Positions 43,835 to 54,786 are shown, numbered from the stretch's first letter. The stretch is DNA of 64,000 bases from Carboxydocella sporoproducens DSM 16521 (GCF_900167165.1 NZ_FUXM01000002.1:1-64000); one strand, 5' to 3'. Made by a program: numbers and translations. Notes: generated by a model not told the origin, from the letters alone.

Positions 43835-43854
43835 AAACTGGAGAGGGTGTTTTT
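43817..43854. terminator. Bidirectional terminator between convergent genes
   Basis: ACACCCTCTTCCAGT / ACTGGAGAGGGTGT stem with one bulge, A-rich loop and TTTT tail. It spans the ends of the HEAT-repeat gene (+) and the DUF2225 gene (-). Confidence 0.82.
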
Positions 43855-44748
43855 GAATTCATCATAGATGTCCTTGAGATTTTCTGATTTTTGAAGTCTA
43901 GTGATCAAGAAACTAAGAAATTCAGATATAGCTTGATGGGGAGGTAAAGGTATTTCTTGCAAAAATGACTTTAGCCAAATGTACTGATTTTCATATAATT
44001 TTATGTTTAAATTAATTTCTTTTGGCATAATATTGCCGTTTGCTTGTTGTTGGGCCGAGTTCTTGTTATCTTTTTCCTGTTTTTGTTCTTTAGTAATATA
44101 CCATTGCTCTCGCGCAAGTCGTTCTACCTCAGGTTCGTTTTTAATTTGGGGATGGGAAACAACTTTACTAAACCAGAAAATGGCTTCATCAAATTTACCC
44201 AGTCTGCGTTTTAACTCACCGATTAAATAGAGCTGTCTTACTTCCGACATTTCATTCTGAGTATAACTATTTAAATAGTTTTCTTCATAATGCTTACAGG
44301 CTAGTTCCAGAAAAAATATTTCTTTCTCTTGATTTCCCAAAAAACGATAACACCAGGCTGTTCTTAGAAATAGCGGAGCCAATTTATGGGGCGGTTTTTT
44401 GCATATTTGCATAGTGCGAATTAATAACTCAAAAGCCATAGCAGCATATGTCCAGTTCGGCTCAAACTTAAATTCAGGGTCCTTAGCTTTTAATATAGGC
44501 AGTAAAGTTTTTAGTCTTTCCTTTTCCTCGGAAGGGTGATCGGTTCCAAAAGTTTTGCTGGGAGCAGCATAATGGCATTGGGGACAAACAGCTACTTGAT
44601 AAAGAAGGGGATTAATACCACTATACTGGGGACAAAAGTCAGAGTCTCTTCCAATAAGGCTATAACTGCTGCTTTTTACCCGATAAACTTCAACTACTGT
44701 ATGACATATCGGGCAAGTTTTTTTTACGCTGAATATTTGGTTACTCAT
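43831..44748 (-). CDS. DUF2225 family protein
   Basis: A 305-residue cytoplasmic protein. The N-terminal domain has two cysteine pairs (TCPICH and VCPQCHYA) and the FCPQYSGINPLLYQV segment of DUF2225. A TPR-like helical region follows (about 95-200; LYLIGELKRRLGKFDEAIFWFSKV), then a Lys/Gln-rich linker and a C-terminal helix bundle. TAAAGGAGG lies upstream of the ATG on the minus strand. Family function unknown. Confidence 0.88.
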   Translation of the reverse strand: MSNQIFSVKKTCPICHTVVEVYRVKSSSYSLIGRDSDFCPQYSGINPLLYQVAVCPQCHYAAPSKTFGTDHPSEEKERLKTLLPILKAKDPEFKFEPNWTYAAMAFELLIRTMQICKKPPHKLAPLFLRTAWCYRFLGNQEKEIFFLELACKHYEENYLNSYTQNEMSEVRQLYLIGELKRRLGKFDEAIFWFSKVVSHPQIKNEPEVERLAREQWYITKEQKQEKDNKNSAQQQANGNIMPKEINLNIKLYENQYIWLKSFLQEIPLPPHQAISEFLSFLITRLQKSENLKDIYDEFKNTLSSF

Positions 44749-44817
44749 AGTAAGCCTCCTTTACAAAGAAAAAATTCTACATTAAACGATATTTTCCTCC
44801 AAAGTTTTATTTTTTAC

Positions 44818-44848
44818 TTGCAAAAGGAGGGGTAAATGTAGTTATACT
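44818..44848 (+). promoter_or_regulatory. Candidate promoter of the 7-deazaguanine operon
   Basis: TTGCAA at 44818-44823 and TATACT at 44843-44848 with a long 19-base spacer, 45 bases before queD. No preQ1 riboswitch fold is evident in the short leader. Confidence 0.4.
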
Positions 44849-44893
44849 ATATAGGGGTGGTAAAGTTGGCGCTCAGGACAAGGAGGAAAAAAA

Positions 44894-45304
44894 GTGTTTG
44901 AAGTAGCAATTAAGGAAAGTTTTGCAGCGGCCCATCTCATTAGAAATTATCCCGGGGATTGCGCAAGATTACATGGTCATACCTGGTTTGTAGAAGTAGG
45001 TATTTATGGCGAAGAACTGGATGACCTGGGGATGCTAATAGATTTCAGCAAACTGAAACAGATTGTTCGCAGTTATTTGAAAAAACTTGATCATCAATTA
45101 ATAAATGATTTACCAGAGTTTCGGGAAGGAGAGCTTAATCCTACCGCAGAGAACCTAGCTTTCTATTTGTATCATCAAATAAATCAGGTTATAAAAAAGG
45201 AATGGCCCGATAAAAAAATTGCATTAGGATGGGTTAAAGTTTGGGAATCCCCTACAGCATGGGCTATTTATCGGAGGGGTAAAAATGAAAACATATCTGG
45301 TTAA
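44894..45304 (+). CDS. queD: 6-carboxy-5,6,7,8-tetrahydropterin synthase
   Basis: QueD converts dihydroneopterin triphosphate to 6-carboxytetrahydropterin in preQ0/queuosine synthesis. Zinc ligands are the His of FAAAHLI and the pair in RLHGHTW; MLIDFSKLK, LDHQLIND and PTAENLA are further family motifs with the catalytic His/Asp. 136 residues. GTG start 44894 after AAGGAGG. Its 3' end overlaps the DUF366 gene by 20 nt. Confidence 0.95.
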   Translation: MFEVAIKESFAAAHLIRNYPGDCARLHGHTWFVEVGIYGEELDDLGMLIDFSKLKQIVRSYLKKLDHQLINDLPEFREGELNPTAENLAFYLYHQINQVIKKEWPDKKIALGWVKVWESPTAWAIYRRGKNENISG

Positions 45305-45842
45305 ACATGAGCTTACATATAATGGAGAACAGCTCTCATCGCTGTTTGCATATCGCAATTTTAGAGTTCAAGGCGATAGTATCGTAGCTTTTATCGGTCC
45401 CTGTCGTGTTGAATTATCTGAAATGGTGGATTTAGAAGACGTTTTGGCTCAGGACTGGATATATAGCCCCAGGATGTTACATTTTATTATTGAAATTTTT
45501 CATCTAGATCTGGAGAAAATGGTAATTATTCAACGCTTATTCATTGCTATTATTAAAGAACAACTGGAGTATTACGGCGTGAAAGGAATAAAACGTAAAG
45601 GAGATGACTTGTATTTAGAAAATAAGAAACTTTCGGTGTCAATAGCTACTCTAAGTCCGGTATCATGCCTGATTCATACTGGATTGAATCTAGAAACAGA
45701 AGGAACTCCAGTCGCTACTGTCGGCCTGAGAGAATTAGGGATTGAAAATACTGAAGAATTTGCAGAGCAGGTAATGATCGCTCTGGCAAATGAAGTTGAA
45801 TCGATTAAGCTGGCCCGCTGTAAAGTAAGGGGAGTTAATTAA
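45285..45842 (+). CDS. DUF366 family protein
   Basis: A 185-residue protein that matches my knowledge of DUF366: short alternating strands and helices, with FIGPCRVELSEMVDLED, a segment MLHFIIEIFHLDLE and PVSCLIHTGLNLETEGTPV. DUF366 is found in archaea and some bacteria beside 7-deazaguanine genes. Here it lies between queD and queE, overlapping both (20 nt and 1 nt), so a role in making or modifying the 7-deazaguanine base or its tRNA is likely but unproven. GGAGGGG precedes the ATG. Confidence 0.8.
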   Translation: MKTYLVKHELTYNGEQLSSLFAYRNFRVQGDSIVAFIGPCRVELSEMVDLEDVLAQDWIYSPRMLHFIIEIFHLDLEKMVIIQRLFIAIIKEQLEYYGVKGIKRKGDDLYLENKKLSVSIATLSPVSCLIHTGLNLETEGTPVATVGLRELGIENTEEFAEQVMIALANEVESIKLARCKVRGVN

Positions 45843-46576
45843 TGCAAGCAGCTTTTCTGATCGAAATGATGTCATCCTTTCAAGGGGAGGGTACTGTCGT
45901 AGGCTTACGCCAGTTATTTCTTCGTTTTGCCGGTTGTAACCTTGCTTGTGCATATTGTGATACCCGTTATTCCTTGCATGCGCAAGAAACCTGGAAAGTT
46001 GAATTCCCTCCAGGTACGGGTTGTTGGAACATATTAACAAATCCAGTTACTGTAGAACAGTTGCTAGAACAAATAAAAAAATTTAATCCGGATAAACATC
46101 ATTCTTTGAGTTTGACGGGTGGTGAACCCCTATTACACTCGGATTTTCTGCAAGAATTTTTACCTAAAATAAAACAAATGGGGTGGAAAATCTATTTAGA
46201 AACTAATGGTACACTGGTACATAACCTTAAACAAGTTCTAGATTACATTGACATTATTGCTATGGATATTAAACTGGAATCAGCTACTGGAGCTCCGACC
46301 CCCTGGGAAGAGCACCAAAAATTTTTAGAATTAGCGATGAATAAATCCTGTTTTATTAAAGTAGTAGTTAATAGCAGGACGGACAGGCGAGAAATCGGTC
46401 AAGTTGCCCAGCTAGGGCCTGAACGTACCATAGCAATTGATATAGTATTACAACCCCAAACTGGTTCAGAATTACCGCCGGCCAATCGATGGATAGAATG
46501 GCAAGAAATTTTAAAGCCATTTTATCGGGAGGTAAGAATAATTCCTCAGACTCACAAGATTCTGGGGGTATTATAG
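45842..46576 (+). CDS. queE: 7-carboxy-7-deazaguanine synthase (radical SAM)
   Basis: QueE makes 7-carboxy-7-deazaguanine from 6-carboxytetrahydropterin. The radical-SAM cysteines are in [10 protein letters not shown] (CxxxCxxC), preceded by [19 protein letters not shown] typical of Que[12 protein letters not shown] is the SAM-contacting GGEP motif. 244 residues. Its ATG overlaps the DUF366 stop. QueC, which acts next, is not in this window. Confidence 0.94.
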   Translation: MQAAFLIEMMSSFQGEGTVVGLRQLFLRFAGCNLACAYCDTRYSLHAQETWKVEFPPGTGCWNILTNPVTVEQLLEQIKKFNPDKHHSLSLTGGEPLLHSDFLQEFLPKIKQMGWKIYLETNGTLVHNLKQVLDYIDIIAMDIKLESATGAPTPWEEHQKFLELAMNKSCFIKVVVNSRTDRREIGQVAQLGPERTIAIDIVLQPQTGSELPPANRWIEWQEILKPFYREVRIIPQTHKILGVL

Positions 46577-46589
46577 AAAGGGTGGAAGT

Positions 46590-47150
46590 ATGGATATCAG
46601 AAAAATTGAAACAGCTATGCGAATGATCCTGGAGGCAATAGGGGAGGATCCAGAAAGAGAAGGATTAAGGGATACCCCCAAGAGAGTAGCTCGCATGTAC
46701 GAAGAGATTTTTCATGGACTGGAAAATGACCCCAGGGAACATTTGCAGGTTTTATTTACTGAAGACCATGATGAAATGGTTTTAGTCAAGGATATACCAT
46801 TTTATTCCATGTGCGAACATCATTTTTTGCCTTTCTTTGGCAAAGCTCATGTAGCCTATATACCAGCTAAAGGGAAAATAACTGGACTGTCGAAATTAGC
46901 CAGGGTTGTCGAAGGGTATGCTAAACGTCCTCAGCTTCAGGAACGTTTGACCAGTCAAATCGCAGATGCTATTATGGAATGCCTTCAGCCCCGGGGCGTC
47001 CTGGTAGTTGTGGAAGCAGAGCATATGTGCATGACCATGCGGGGAGTTAAAAAACCTGGCTCATATACAACCACTTCAGCTGTAAGAGGAATTTTTAAAA
47101 CTAATAATGCTACCCGTGCGGAAGCATTTAGTCTGATTAACAGCAATTAA
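46590..47150 (+). CDS. folE: GTP cyclohydrolase I
   Basis: FolE forms dihydroneopterin triphosphate from GTP, the first step for both folate and 7-deazaguanines. 186 residues. Zinc and catalytic residues lie in [14 protein letters not shown] and [21 protein letters not shown] and [22 protein letters not shown] (in parts) are family motifs. AAAGGGTGG precedes the ATG. Its place at the end of the que genes indicates supply to that pathway. Confidence 0.96.
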   Translation: MDIRKIETAMRMILEAIGEDPEREGLRDTPKRVARMYEEIFHGLENDPREHLQVLFTEDHDEMVLVKDIPFYSMCEHHFLPFFGKAHVAYIPAKGKITGLSKLARVVEGYAKRPQLQERLTSQIADAIMECLQPRGVLVVVEAEHMCMTMRGVKKPGSYTTTSAVRGIFKTNNATRAEAFSLINSN

Positions 47151-47171
47151 CAAAAGTAAGGAGAAGAGAAA

Positions 47172-47351
47172 ATGAGTGAAATGGAAAAGGATAAACTCAT
47201 TTTACTGGCAACTAAGACAGTACCTGCTAATCCTGAAATGATCTATATAGTTGATTTTCTTAATAAAAACCTTAAACACAAAAAGGTGATGTTTGGTCTA
47301 ACATTAAATAAAGAAGAAAAAACTATGACCTTGTCTATCTATGAGGTATAA
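47172..47351 (+). CDS. DUF4264 (YpmA-like) small protein
   Basis: A 59-residue protein with ATG at 47172 and AAGGAGAAG upstream. The sequence includes VDFLNKNLK, KVMFGLTLNK and a MTLSIYEV ending, which match the YpmA/DUF4264 family of Firmicutes. Function unknown. It is read through between folE (21 bases before) and the permease gene (14 bases after). Confidence 0.82.
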   Translation: MSEMEKDKLILLATKTVPANPEMIYIVDFLNKNLKHKKVMFGLTLNKEEKTMTLSIYEV

Positions 47352-47365
47352 AGGAGAGAATGGGT

Positions 47366-48643
47366 ATGAATCAGGTTTGGGTAGCCGGGATTGTTTTTCT
47401 GTTAACCTATGCTGTGATTATCTCGGAAAAGTTACATAGGACGGTTGTGGCCCTCCTGGGTGCGGCAGTTTTACTTATCATGGGCACACTCTCTCAAGAA
47501 ACAGCTTTGCATCATATTGATTTCAACACCTTAGGACTGTTGACTGGGATGATGATCATTGTCGGTATAACCCGTCACTCCGGGGTTTTTCAATATTTGG
47601 CAATTGTGGCAGCGCGTTGGGCAAAAGGAGAACCTATGGCTATCATGGTGGCATTAGCGACGATCACTGCTGTACTGTCTGCTTTTCTGGATAATGTAAC
47701 TACGGTATTATTAATCGTGCCAGTCACCTTTTCTATAACTCGAGAACTGAAAATTAATCCAATTCCTTTTTTAATATCCCAGGTGTTGGCGTCTAATATC
47801 GGTGGTACAGCTACTTTAATTGGTGACCCTCCTAATATTATGATTGGCAGCCAGGTTAAAGAGCTAACTTTCAATGCCTTTATCTGGAATTTAGCACCAG
47901 TAATAATTATTATTTTTATTGTAACAATTTACTTATTAAAATGGATTTACCGTAAAGACTTAAATGTTGCTCCTGAGCTAAAGTCCCGTTTAATGGCTTT
48001 TGATCCCTATAAAGAGATTAAAGACCCTTTACTTCTGAAAAAATCCCTGCTGGTTTTGGCTTTAACCATTGCTGGATTTGCTACCCATCAAATCTTCCAC
48101 CTGGAATCTGCAACAATTGCCATGGCTGGTGCAACCCTCTTGATGTTAATTAGCAAAGTTGATATGGAAAAAATCTTCCATGAGGTAGAATGGCCAACCC
48201 TCTTCTTCTTTATTGGACTATTTATCCTGGTAGGGGGGTTGGTAGAAGTAGGAATAATCAAAGCCATGGCTGAAAAATCTCTGGAAATAACTGAAGGTAA
48301 TCTCACCTTTGCTGCAATGTTAATTTTATGGGTTTCTGCCATTGCTTCCGCCTTTGTAGATAATATTCCCTTTGTTGCTACCATGATTCCGCTCATCAAA
48401 ACCATGGGCCAGCTGGGGAACATGGGCAATATTGAACCTTTATGGTGGGCTTTGTCTTTAGGAGCATGTCTGGGGGGAAATGGTACCATTATCGGTGCAT
48501 CAGCCAATGTTATTGTGGCAGGGATGGCTGAACGTCAGGGCTATCCTATGACATTTGTTGGCTTTATGCGAATTGCTTTTCCCCTGATGATAGTCTCGAT
48601 AATTATCAGCTCAGCATATATTTATCTCAGATATTTGTTATAG
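47366..48643 (+). CDS. ArsB/NhaD-type ion permease
   Basis: A 425-residue, 11-12 helix membrane transporter of the ion-transporter superfamily (ArsB/NhaD/YbiR). The two inverted halves each have a DN motif (FLDNVTTVLLIVP and FVDNIPFVATMIP) and a G-rich re-entrant loop (GGTATLIGDPPNIMIG and GGNGTIIGASANVIV). The substrate cannot be read from sequence: anion, arsenite and Na+/H+ exchange are all known in the group. ATG 47366 is better spaced from AAAGGAGA than ATG 47360. Confidence 0.88.
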   Translation: MNQVWVAGIVFLLTYAVIISEKLHRTVVALLGAAVLLIMGTLSQETALHHIDFNTLGLLTGMMIIVGITRHSGVFQYLAIVAARWAKGEPMAIMVALATITAVLSAFLDNVTTVLLIVPVTFSITRELKINPIPFLISQVLASNIGGTATLIGDPPNIMIGSQVKELTFNAFIWNLAPVIIIIFIVTIYLLKWIYRKDLNVAPELKSRLMAFDPYKEIKDPLLLKKSLLVLALTIAGFATHQIFHLESATIAMAGATLLMLISKVDMEKIFHEVEWPTLFFFIGLFILVGGLVEVGIIKAMAEKSLEITEGNLTFAAMLILWVSAIASAFVDNIPFVATMIPLIKTMGQLGNMGNIEPLWWALSLGACLGGNGTIIGASANVIVAGMAERQGYPMTFVGFMRIAFPLMIVSIIISSAYIYLRYLL

Positions 48644-48654
48644 GGGGAAAATAA

Positions 48655-49422
48655 ATGCGTATCCTGATCAGCAACGATGATGGGATCTGGGCCCCTGGTC
48701 TCAGGGCCCTGGTAGAAGCACTAAAGCCCCTTGGTGAAATTTTTGTTGTCGCCCCTGATCGGGAAAGAAGTGCAACAGGACATGGTATCACTGTTCACTG
48801 GCCCCTGAAAGTAGAACAGGTTGATTTTGGCATTACCGGGGTGCAAGCCTGGTCAGTTGAAGGTACACCCGCCGATTGTGTAAAGCTAGGAATTGAGGTT
48901 TTGACTGCGGGTAGTCGTCCTGATGTAGTTGTATCCGGGATCAACAAGGGCCCTAATCTGGGCACGGATGTTCTGTATTCTGGCACAGTTTCTGCAGCCA
49001 TTGAGGCTATTATAAACGAAGTCCCGGGAATTGCTGTCTCATTGGCCAGCTATCAAGACTTCAACTTTGCAGCTACTGGAAAAGTCGCTGCCTACATGGT
49101 TGAAAAATTATTGGAACATGGGATTTCAGAAGATACTATTCTCAATGTAAATGTACCGCCACTGCCGCTGGATAAACTGAAAGGAATAAAAGTAACCAGA
49201 CTGGGTCAAAGAAGATATCAAAATGCTTTTCACGAGCGAAGAGATCCGCGCGGCAGGGTTTATTACTGGATTGGCGGGGAACCGATAGATCTAGATGCCA
49301 GTCAAGACACAGATATCTGGGCGATTGAAGCAGGATATGTTGCTGTTACACCAATACACTTTGATTTAACCAATTATAAAATCATCCAGGAAGTAGATGG
49401 CTGGGATTTGTCGCTGAAATAA
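48655..49422 (+). CDS. surE: 5'/3'-nucleotidase SurE
   Basis: SurE dephosphorylates nucleoside monophosphates and survival-related nucleotides. 255 residues. The metal-binding SNDDGI (D8, D9) is at the N terminus, then DRERSATGH with the Ser ligand, SVEGTPADCVKLG and VSGINKGPNLGTDVLYSGTV with the Asn ligand (in parts). GGGGG precedes the ATG. Last gene before a terminator. Confidence 0.95.
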   Translation: MRILISNDDGIWAPGLRALVEALKPLGEIFVVAPDRERSATGHGITVHWPLKVEQVDFGITGVQAWSVEGTPADCVKLGIEVLTAGSRPDVVVSGINKGPNLGTDVLYSGTVSAAIEAIINEVPGIAVSLASYQDFNFAATGKVAAYMVEKLLEHGISEDTILNVNVPPLPLDKLKGIKVTRLGQRRYQNAFHERRDPRGRVYYWIGGEPIDLDASQDTDIWAIEAGYVAVTPIHFDLTNYKIIQEVDGWDLSLK

Positions 49423-49430
49423 ATTGGCAT

Positions 49431-49462
49431 TAACCCCTGAAAAAAACAGGGGTTATTTTTTT
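49431..49462 (+). terminator. Rho-independent terminator after surE
   Basis: TAACCCCTG / CAGGGGTTA stem with A7 loop and T8 tail. Confidence 0.9.
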
Positions 49463-49533
49463 TACCTTTATTACCTCTAAAATCATAAAGAAAATAAATA
49501 AATCTTTCTTTATAATAATTTTGAGGTGATATT

Positions 49534-49995
49534 ATGAAAAAGGTTATCCTGGTGAATTTGCTCACGGGAGTAATGATTTTTGGACTCTTGTTTTTATATA
49601 ACCAAAATAATATTGAAAAGCTTTTTAAGGACAATCCTTCTGTAATGCAAGTAAAAGTAAATGACCAGCAAATTAACATTAAGCTTAACTTCTCTTCAAC
49701 CCTTTCTGAAAACCTGATTAATATTTTAGAAAATACACCGCCTGATTATAAAATTTATTTTATTTCCGAAAGCAATAAGCAAATTGATACTTTTTGGCAA
49801 AAACACAAGAATAAAATATTGGAATTATTAATAAACAGGAAATTAACTGCTGCTGAAGAGCTGGTTCAGCATTTATCACAACAGCGCATACAGGGGCAAA
49901 TTGTTGTTACCGATAAGGGAACCCTGCTAATTTTGAAACAAAATAAAAATTTCCTGGTGGAATTGATACCGGTAAATTTACTATCAAGCAGCTAA
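49534..49995 (+). CDS. Membrane-anchored hypothetical protein upstream of FtsH-like protease
   Basis: A 153-residue protein with one N-terminal helix (about 4-22) and a Lys/Asn-rich extracytoplasmic or cytoplasmic domain. A VMQVKVNDQQINIKLNFSST-type beta segment and a KLTAAEELVQHL helix are visible, with no known motif. TGAGGTG precedes the ATG and TATAAT lies at about 49511. Its close position (23 bases) before the FtsH-like gene echoes operons in which a small membrane partner feeds an AAA protease; this is inferred only. Confidence 0.65.
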   Translation: MKKVILVNLLTGVMIFGLLFLYNQNNIEKLFKDNPSVMQVKVNDQQINIKLNFSSTLSENLINILENTPPDYKIYFISESNKQIDTFWQKHKNKILELLINRKLTAAEELVQHLSQQRIQGQIVVTDKGTLLILKQNKNFLVELIPVNLLSSS

Positions 49996-50018
49996 TTTCT
50001 ATGGTGAAGGGGGATATC

Positions 50019-51500
50019 ATGAACAGATTGATTCTATATATAAACGGACCAATACTGGCAATAGGACTTTACACCTGGTTATATGACCGGGAATATTTTG
50101 GTTTGATTTTACTGTTAGCTATATTTGCGCTGGGTTATCAGTACTTGTTAATGAAGAATTTGATACCCGGGTTACCTTTCAGTAACCAAAAAAAGTATGA
50201 GCTGGTACAATTCAGCGATATTGGCGGTCAGGAACGCGCTATTAAAGAACTACAAGAAGCCCTGGATTTTCTTAACCTTTCTCAAGAAGTACAAAGACTG
50301 GGTATCCGACCAATCAAAGGTATTTTGTTAACTGGTCCTCCAGGTACCGGAAAAACATTGTTAGCCAAGGCGGCAGCAACTTATACTGATTCGGTTTTTC
50401 TTTCTGTTGCAGGATCTGAGTTCGTTGAAATTTTCGCCGGTAATGGTGCCAAAAAGGTACGTCGCCTATTTAATGATGCCCGTAAACTAGCGAGGAAAGA
50501 AAAGAAAAAACATGCGGTTATTTTTATTGATGAAATGGAAGTTGTGGGGGGCAAACGAGGCAGAGTTGCCAATCAGGTTGAGTATGACCAAACATTGAAT
50601 CAGTTATTAGTAGAAATGGATGGCTGCCAACCGGAGGATAGTGTTCACATTCTGGTTATTGGTGCAACCAACCGCCCTGACCTTTTAGACGATGCTCTAT
50701 TAAGGCCTGGCCGTTTTGATCGCCATGTGGAAGTAAGCTTACCTGACATTAAAGGGCGGGAAGCAATTTTAAAAATACATTTACGCAACAAGCCTGTCAG
50801 CCCTGACCTGGATCTATATGCAATTGCTAAACAAACTTATGGTTTTTCTGGAGCGCAATTGGCCAGTGTAGCTAATGAAGCGGCTATCTATGCTTTGCGT
50901 TCCGGAAAAGAACATATTGGGCAGGAGGAGTTCTTAAAAGCGATTGACAAAATTCTTTTAGGTGAACACAGAGACACACTATTAAGTGATGCTGAAAAAT
51001 TCAGAATCGCAGTCCATGAGATAGGTCATGCTTTTATTTCTGAATTTTATTTCCCCAAAAGCATAGCTCAGATTACGATTGTCCCCAGAGGCAAAGCATT
51101 AGGCTTTATCAGACAAATACCAGAAAAGGATGAGCCAATCAAAACTGAAAGTGAAATTAGAAAGAAAATCAGGGTGTTATTAGCCGGGGGGTTGGCGGAA
51201 GAAACTATTCTCGGTGAAAAGAGTACGGGCAGCAAAGGGGACTATCAACAGGCTCTATTGTACATCAAGGAACTCATTTACTGTGGAATGAGTGGCTTAA
51301 AGCTGGTCGATCCTGAAAGGATTCCGGAAGAAATTATAACTGAAAAGATTAATGATATTGCGGAAATGGAATCACAAATAGTTTTGGAGATTTTTAGTAA
51401 TTATCAAAATGATTTAGTTCAATTAAGCAATATTCTTTTAGAAAAAGAAACTCTAACGGGCGATGAATTTTACAACCTGCTGCCTTCTTTCGGCAAGTAA
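50019..51500 (+). CDS. FtsH-like AAA metalloprotease lacking the extracytoplasmic domain
   Basis: A 494-residue membrane AAA protease related to FtsH. Two helices (about 3-21 and 25-45) are joined by only about 4 residues, where FtsH has a domain of about 70. The AAA part has Walker A GPPGTGKT (from about G106), Walker [13 protein letters not shown] and second-region-of-homology ATNRPDLLD...RPGRFDRH. The zinc site is HEIGH (H333, E334, H337) rather than HEAGH, with the third ligand Asp in GSKGDYQQA, so it should be proteolytically active. ATG 50019 has AAGGGGG upstream. A housekeeping FtsH is presumably elsewhere. Confidence 0.9.
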   Translation: MNRLILYINGPILAIGLYTWLYDREYFGLILLLAIFALGYQYLLMKNLIPGLPFSNQKKYELVQFSDIGGQERAIKELQEALDFLNLSQEVQRLGIRPIKGILLTGPPGTGKTLLAKAAATYTDSVFLSVAGSEFVEIFAGNGAKKVRRLFNDARKLARKEKKKHAVIFIDEMEVVGGKRGRVANQVEYDQTLNQLLVEMDGCQPEDSVHILVIGATNRPDLLDDALLRPGRFDRHVEVSLPDIKGREAILKIHLRNKPVSPDLDLYAIAKQTYGFSGAQLASVANEAAIYALRSGKEHIGQEEFLKAIDKILLGEHRDTLLSDAEKFRIAVHEIGHAFISEFYFPKSIAQITIVPRGKALGFIRQIPEKDEPIKTESEIRKKIRVLLAGGLAEETILGEKSTGSKGDYQQALLYIKELIYCGMSGLKLVDPERIPEEIITEKINDIAEMESQIVLEIFSNYQNDLVQLSNILLEKETLTGDEFYNLLPSFGK

Positions 51501-51518
51501 CGCTGAAAGAAGGCTTTT
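51482..51518 (+). terminator. Rho-independent terminator after FtsH-like gene
   Basis: GCCTTCTTTC / GAAAGAAGGC 10-bp stem with a 13-nt loop that contains the stop codon, then TTTT. Confidence 0.72.
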
Positions 51519-51571
51519 CCATATCTGCGGATTATGATAAAATTATTACATATCAGGCTGGAGGGTAAAAG

Positions 51572-52078
51572 ATGTCGCGTTCTGTAGAGGTTATCAATAA
51601 AAAAGTTGCACAAATTTTAAATCAATATAGCATGAGATTAGCGGTTGCTGAATCCTGTACAGGTGGATTATTAGCTGCCAAGATTACCGATCTTCCCGGC
51701 AGTTCTGAATATTTCTCGGGCGGTATAGTGGCTTATGCCAATGATGTTAAAGTAAATTTATTAGGCGTTAAAACAGAAACTATCGAAAAGTATGGTGCTG
51801 TCAGTTCCCCTTGTGCCCGGGAAATGGCAAAGGGAGTAAAGGAACGACTTGGAGCTGATTGCGGAATTGCTATAACAGGCATAGCAGGACCGGGTGGAGC
51901 TACCCCTGATAAACCAGTGGGACTAGTTTATTTTGGTATTGCAATTGCAGAGTTCACCTATGTGGAAAAGCAGTTCTTTAAAGGCGACCGGGCAGAAATA
52001 CGTAAAAAAGCAGCTGCTCACGGTTTGAAATTGCTTTACCAGATCATAACAAATAGATACCTTAATGAAAGGAGTTAG
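51572..52078 (+). CDS. Nicotinamide-nucleotide amidase (CinA C-terminal domain)
   Basis: A 168-residue stand-alone PncC/CinA-C protein that deamidates nicotinamide mononucleotide in NAD recycling. AVAESCTGGLLAAKIT contains the catalytic Ser/Thr region, SGGIVAYANDVK and GIAGPGGATPDKPVGLVYFG complete the signature. The N-terminal molybdopterin-like domain of full CinA is missing. GCTGGAGGG precedes the ATG. In many Firmicutes cinA lies upstream of recA; here a helicase gene intervenes. Confidence 0.92.
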   Translation: MSRSVEVINKKVAQILNQYSMRLAVAESCTGGLLAAKITDLPGSSEYFSGGIVAYANDVKVNLLGVKTETIEKYGAVSSPCAREMAKGVKERLGADCGIAITGIAGPGGATPDKPVGLVYFGIAIAEFTYVEKQFFKGDRAEIRKKAAAHGLKLLYQIITNRYLNERS

Positions 52079-52081
52079 TAA

Positions 52082-53686
<1,605 letters not shown>

Positions 53687-53691
53687 AAAGC

Positions 53692-53720
53692 TTGACCAGG
53701 GAAATGGGAACTGATAAAAT
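53692..53720 (+). promoter_or_regulatory. Sigma-A promoter of recA
   Basis: TTGACC at 53692-53697, 17-base spacer, TAAAAT at 53715-53720; 40 bases before recA. Confidence 0.8.
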
Positions 53721-53726
53721 AAAAAC

Positions 53727-53738
53727 AAACATCCGTTC
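53727..53738 (+). promoter_or_regulatory. LexA (SOS) operator of recA
   Basis: AAACATCCGTTC differs by one base from the Gram-positive SOS box GAAC-N4-GTTC. It begins seven bases after the -10 hexamer, where bound LexA would block the start site. Confidence 0.7.
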
Positions 53739-53760
53739 AGGGGATGGGAGGAAAAAATAA

Positions 53761-54786
53761 ATGGATAAACAAAAAGCACTGGAAATTGCACTGAGTCAAA
53801 TTGAGAAGCAATTTGGCAAGGGAGCGGTTATGCGGTTGGGTGAAGCCAGTAATAAAATGAATATTGAAGTAATACCTACTGGTGCCCTCTCCCTTGATAT
53901 TGCATTAGGGGTAGGCGGAGTTCCCCGCGGTCGGGTGGTAGAAATCTATGGCCCGGAATCATCCGGCAAAACCACTGTTGCTCTGCATATAATTGCAGAA
54001 GCACAAAAGAACGGCGGTATTGCAGCTTTTATCGATGCTGAACATGCTTTAGATCCGGTTTATGCGAGAAAGCTAGGGGTTGATGTAGATAACCTGTTAG
54101 TATCACAGCCTGATACTGGGGAACAGGCCCTGGAAATCGCTGAATCATTAGTAAGAAGCGGTGCTATTGATGTGCTGGTAGTTGACTCAGTTGCAGCTTT
54201 AGTCCCCCGCGCTGAGATTGAAGGGGAAATGGGAGACTCCCATGTAGGTTTACAGGCCCGACTAATGAGTCAGGCTTTAAGGAAATTAACTGGAGCCATC
54301 AGTAAATCCAGATGCACTGCTATCTTTATCAACCAAATCCGTGAAAAGGTTGGGGTCATGTTTGGGAACCCGGAAACCACCCCCGGTGGTCGGGCTTTAA
54401 AGTTTTATGCTTCCGTCCGCCTGGAAGTTAGAAAAGTTGAGGCCATTAAACAGGGTAATGATGTTGTAGGTAGCAGAACAAGGGTAAAAGTAGTAAAGAA
54501 CAAAGTTGCTCCTCCCTTTAAACAAGCGGATTTTGATATTATGTATGGTGAAGGTATTAGCAGAGAAGGGAACGTAATTGACCTTGCAACGGAAATAGAT
54601 ATTATCAAAAAGTCCGGGGCCTGGTATTCCTACGAAGGAGAGCGTTTAGGCCAGGGCCGGGAAAATGTTAAAGAATATTTAAAGGAGCATCCCGAGCTGT
54701 TACAGGAAATCGAAGAGAAAATTAAACAAAAACTTCTGGCAGGGGCTGATATAACAAGCCCAGCGGAGGTTATCCTAAATGAATAA
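53761..54786 (+). CDS. recA: Recombinase A
   Basis: RecA (341 residues) forms filaments on single-stranded DNA for strand exchange and triggers LexA self-cleavage. Walker [10 protein letters not shown] (about 64-72), [24 protein letters not shown], the Walker B stretch [19 protein letters not shown] and [20 protein letters not shown] (L2 loop, in parts) are intact; no intein. GGGAGG precedes the ATG. Overlaps recX by 8 nt. Confidence 0.98.
   Translation: MDKQKALEIALSQIEKQFGKGAVMRLGEASNKMNIEVIPTGALSLDIALGVGGVPRGRVVEIYGPESSGKTTVALHIIAEAQKNGGIAAFIDAEHALDPVYARKLGVDVDNLLVSQPDTGEQALEIAESLVRSGAIDVLVVDSVAALVPRAEIEGEMGDSHVGLQARLMSQALRKLTGAISKSRCTAIFINQIREKVGVMFGNPETTPGGRALKFYASVRLEVRKVEAIKQGNDVVGSRTRVKVVKNKVAPPFKQADFDIMYGEGISREGNVIDLATEIDIIKKSGAWYSYEGERLGQGRENVKEYLKEHPELLQEIEEKIKQKLLAGADITSPAEVILNE

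Noticed and set aside
44749-44893. preQ1 riboswitch before queD
   Set aside because: No recognisable aptamer motif in the short leader; the gap only offers a promoter and SD.
47590-48507. Minus-strand frames of 94 and 139 residues
   Set aside because: Lie wholly inside the permease gene, with composition of a shadow frame of hydrophobic codons.
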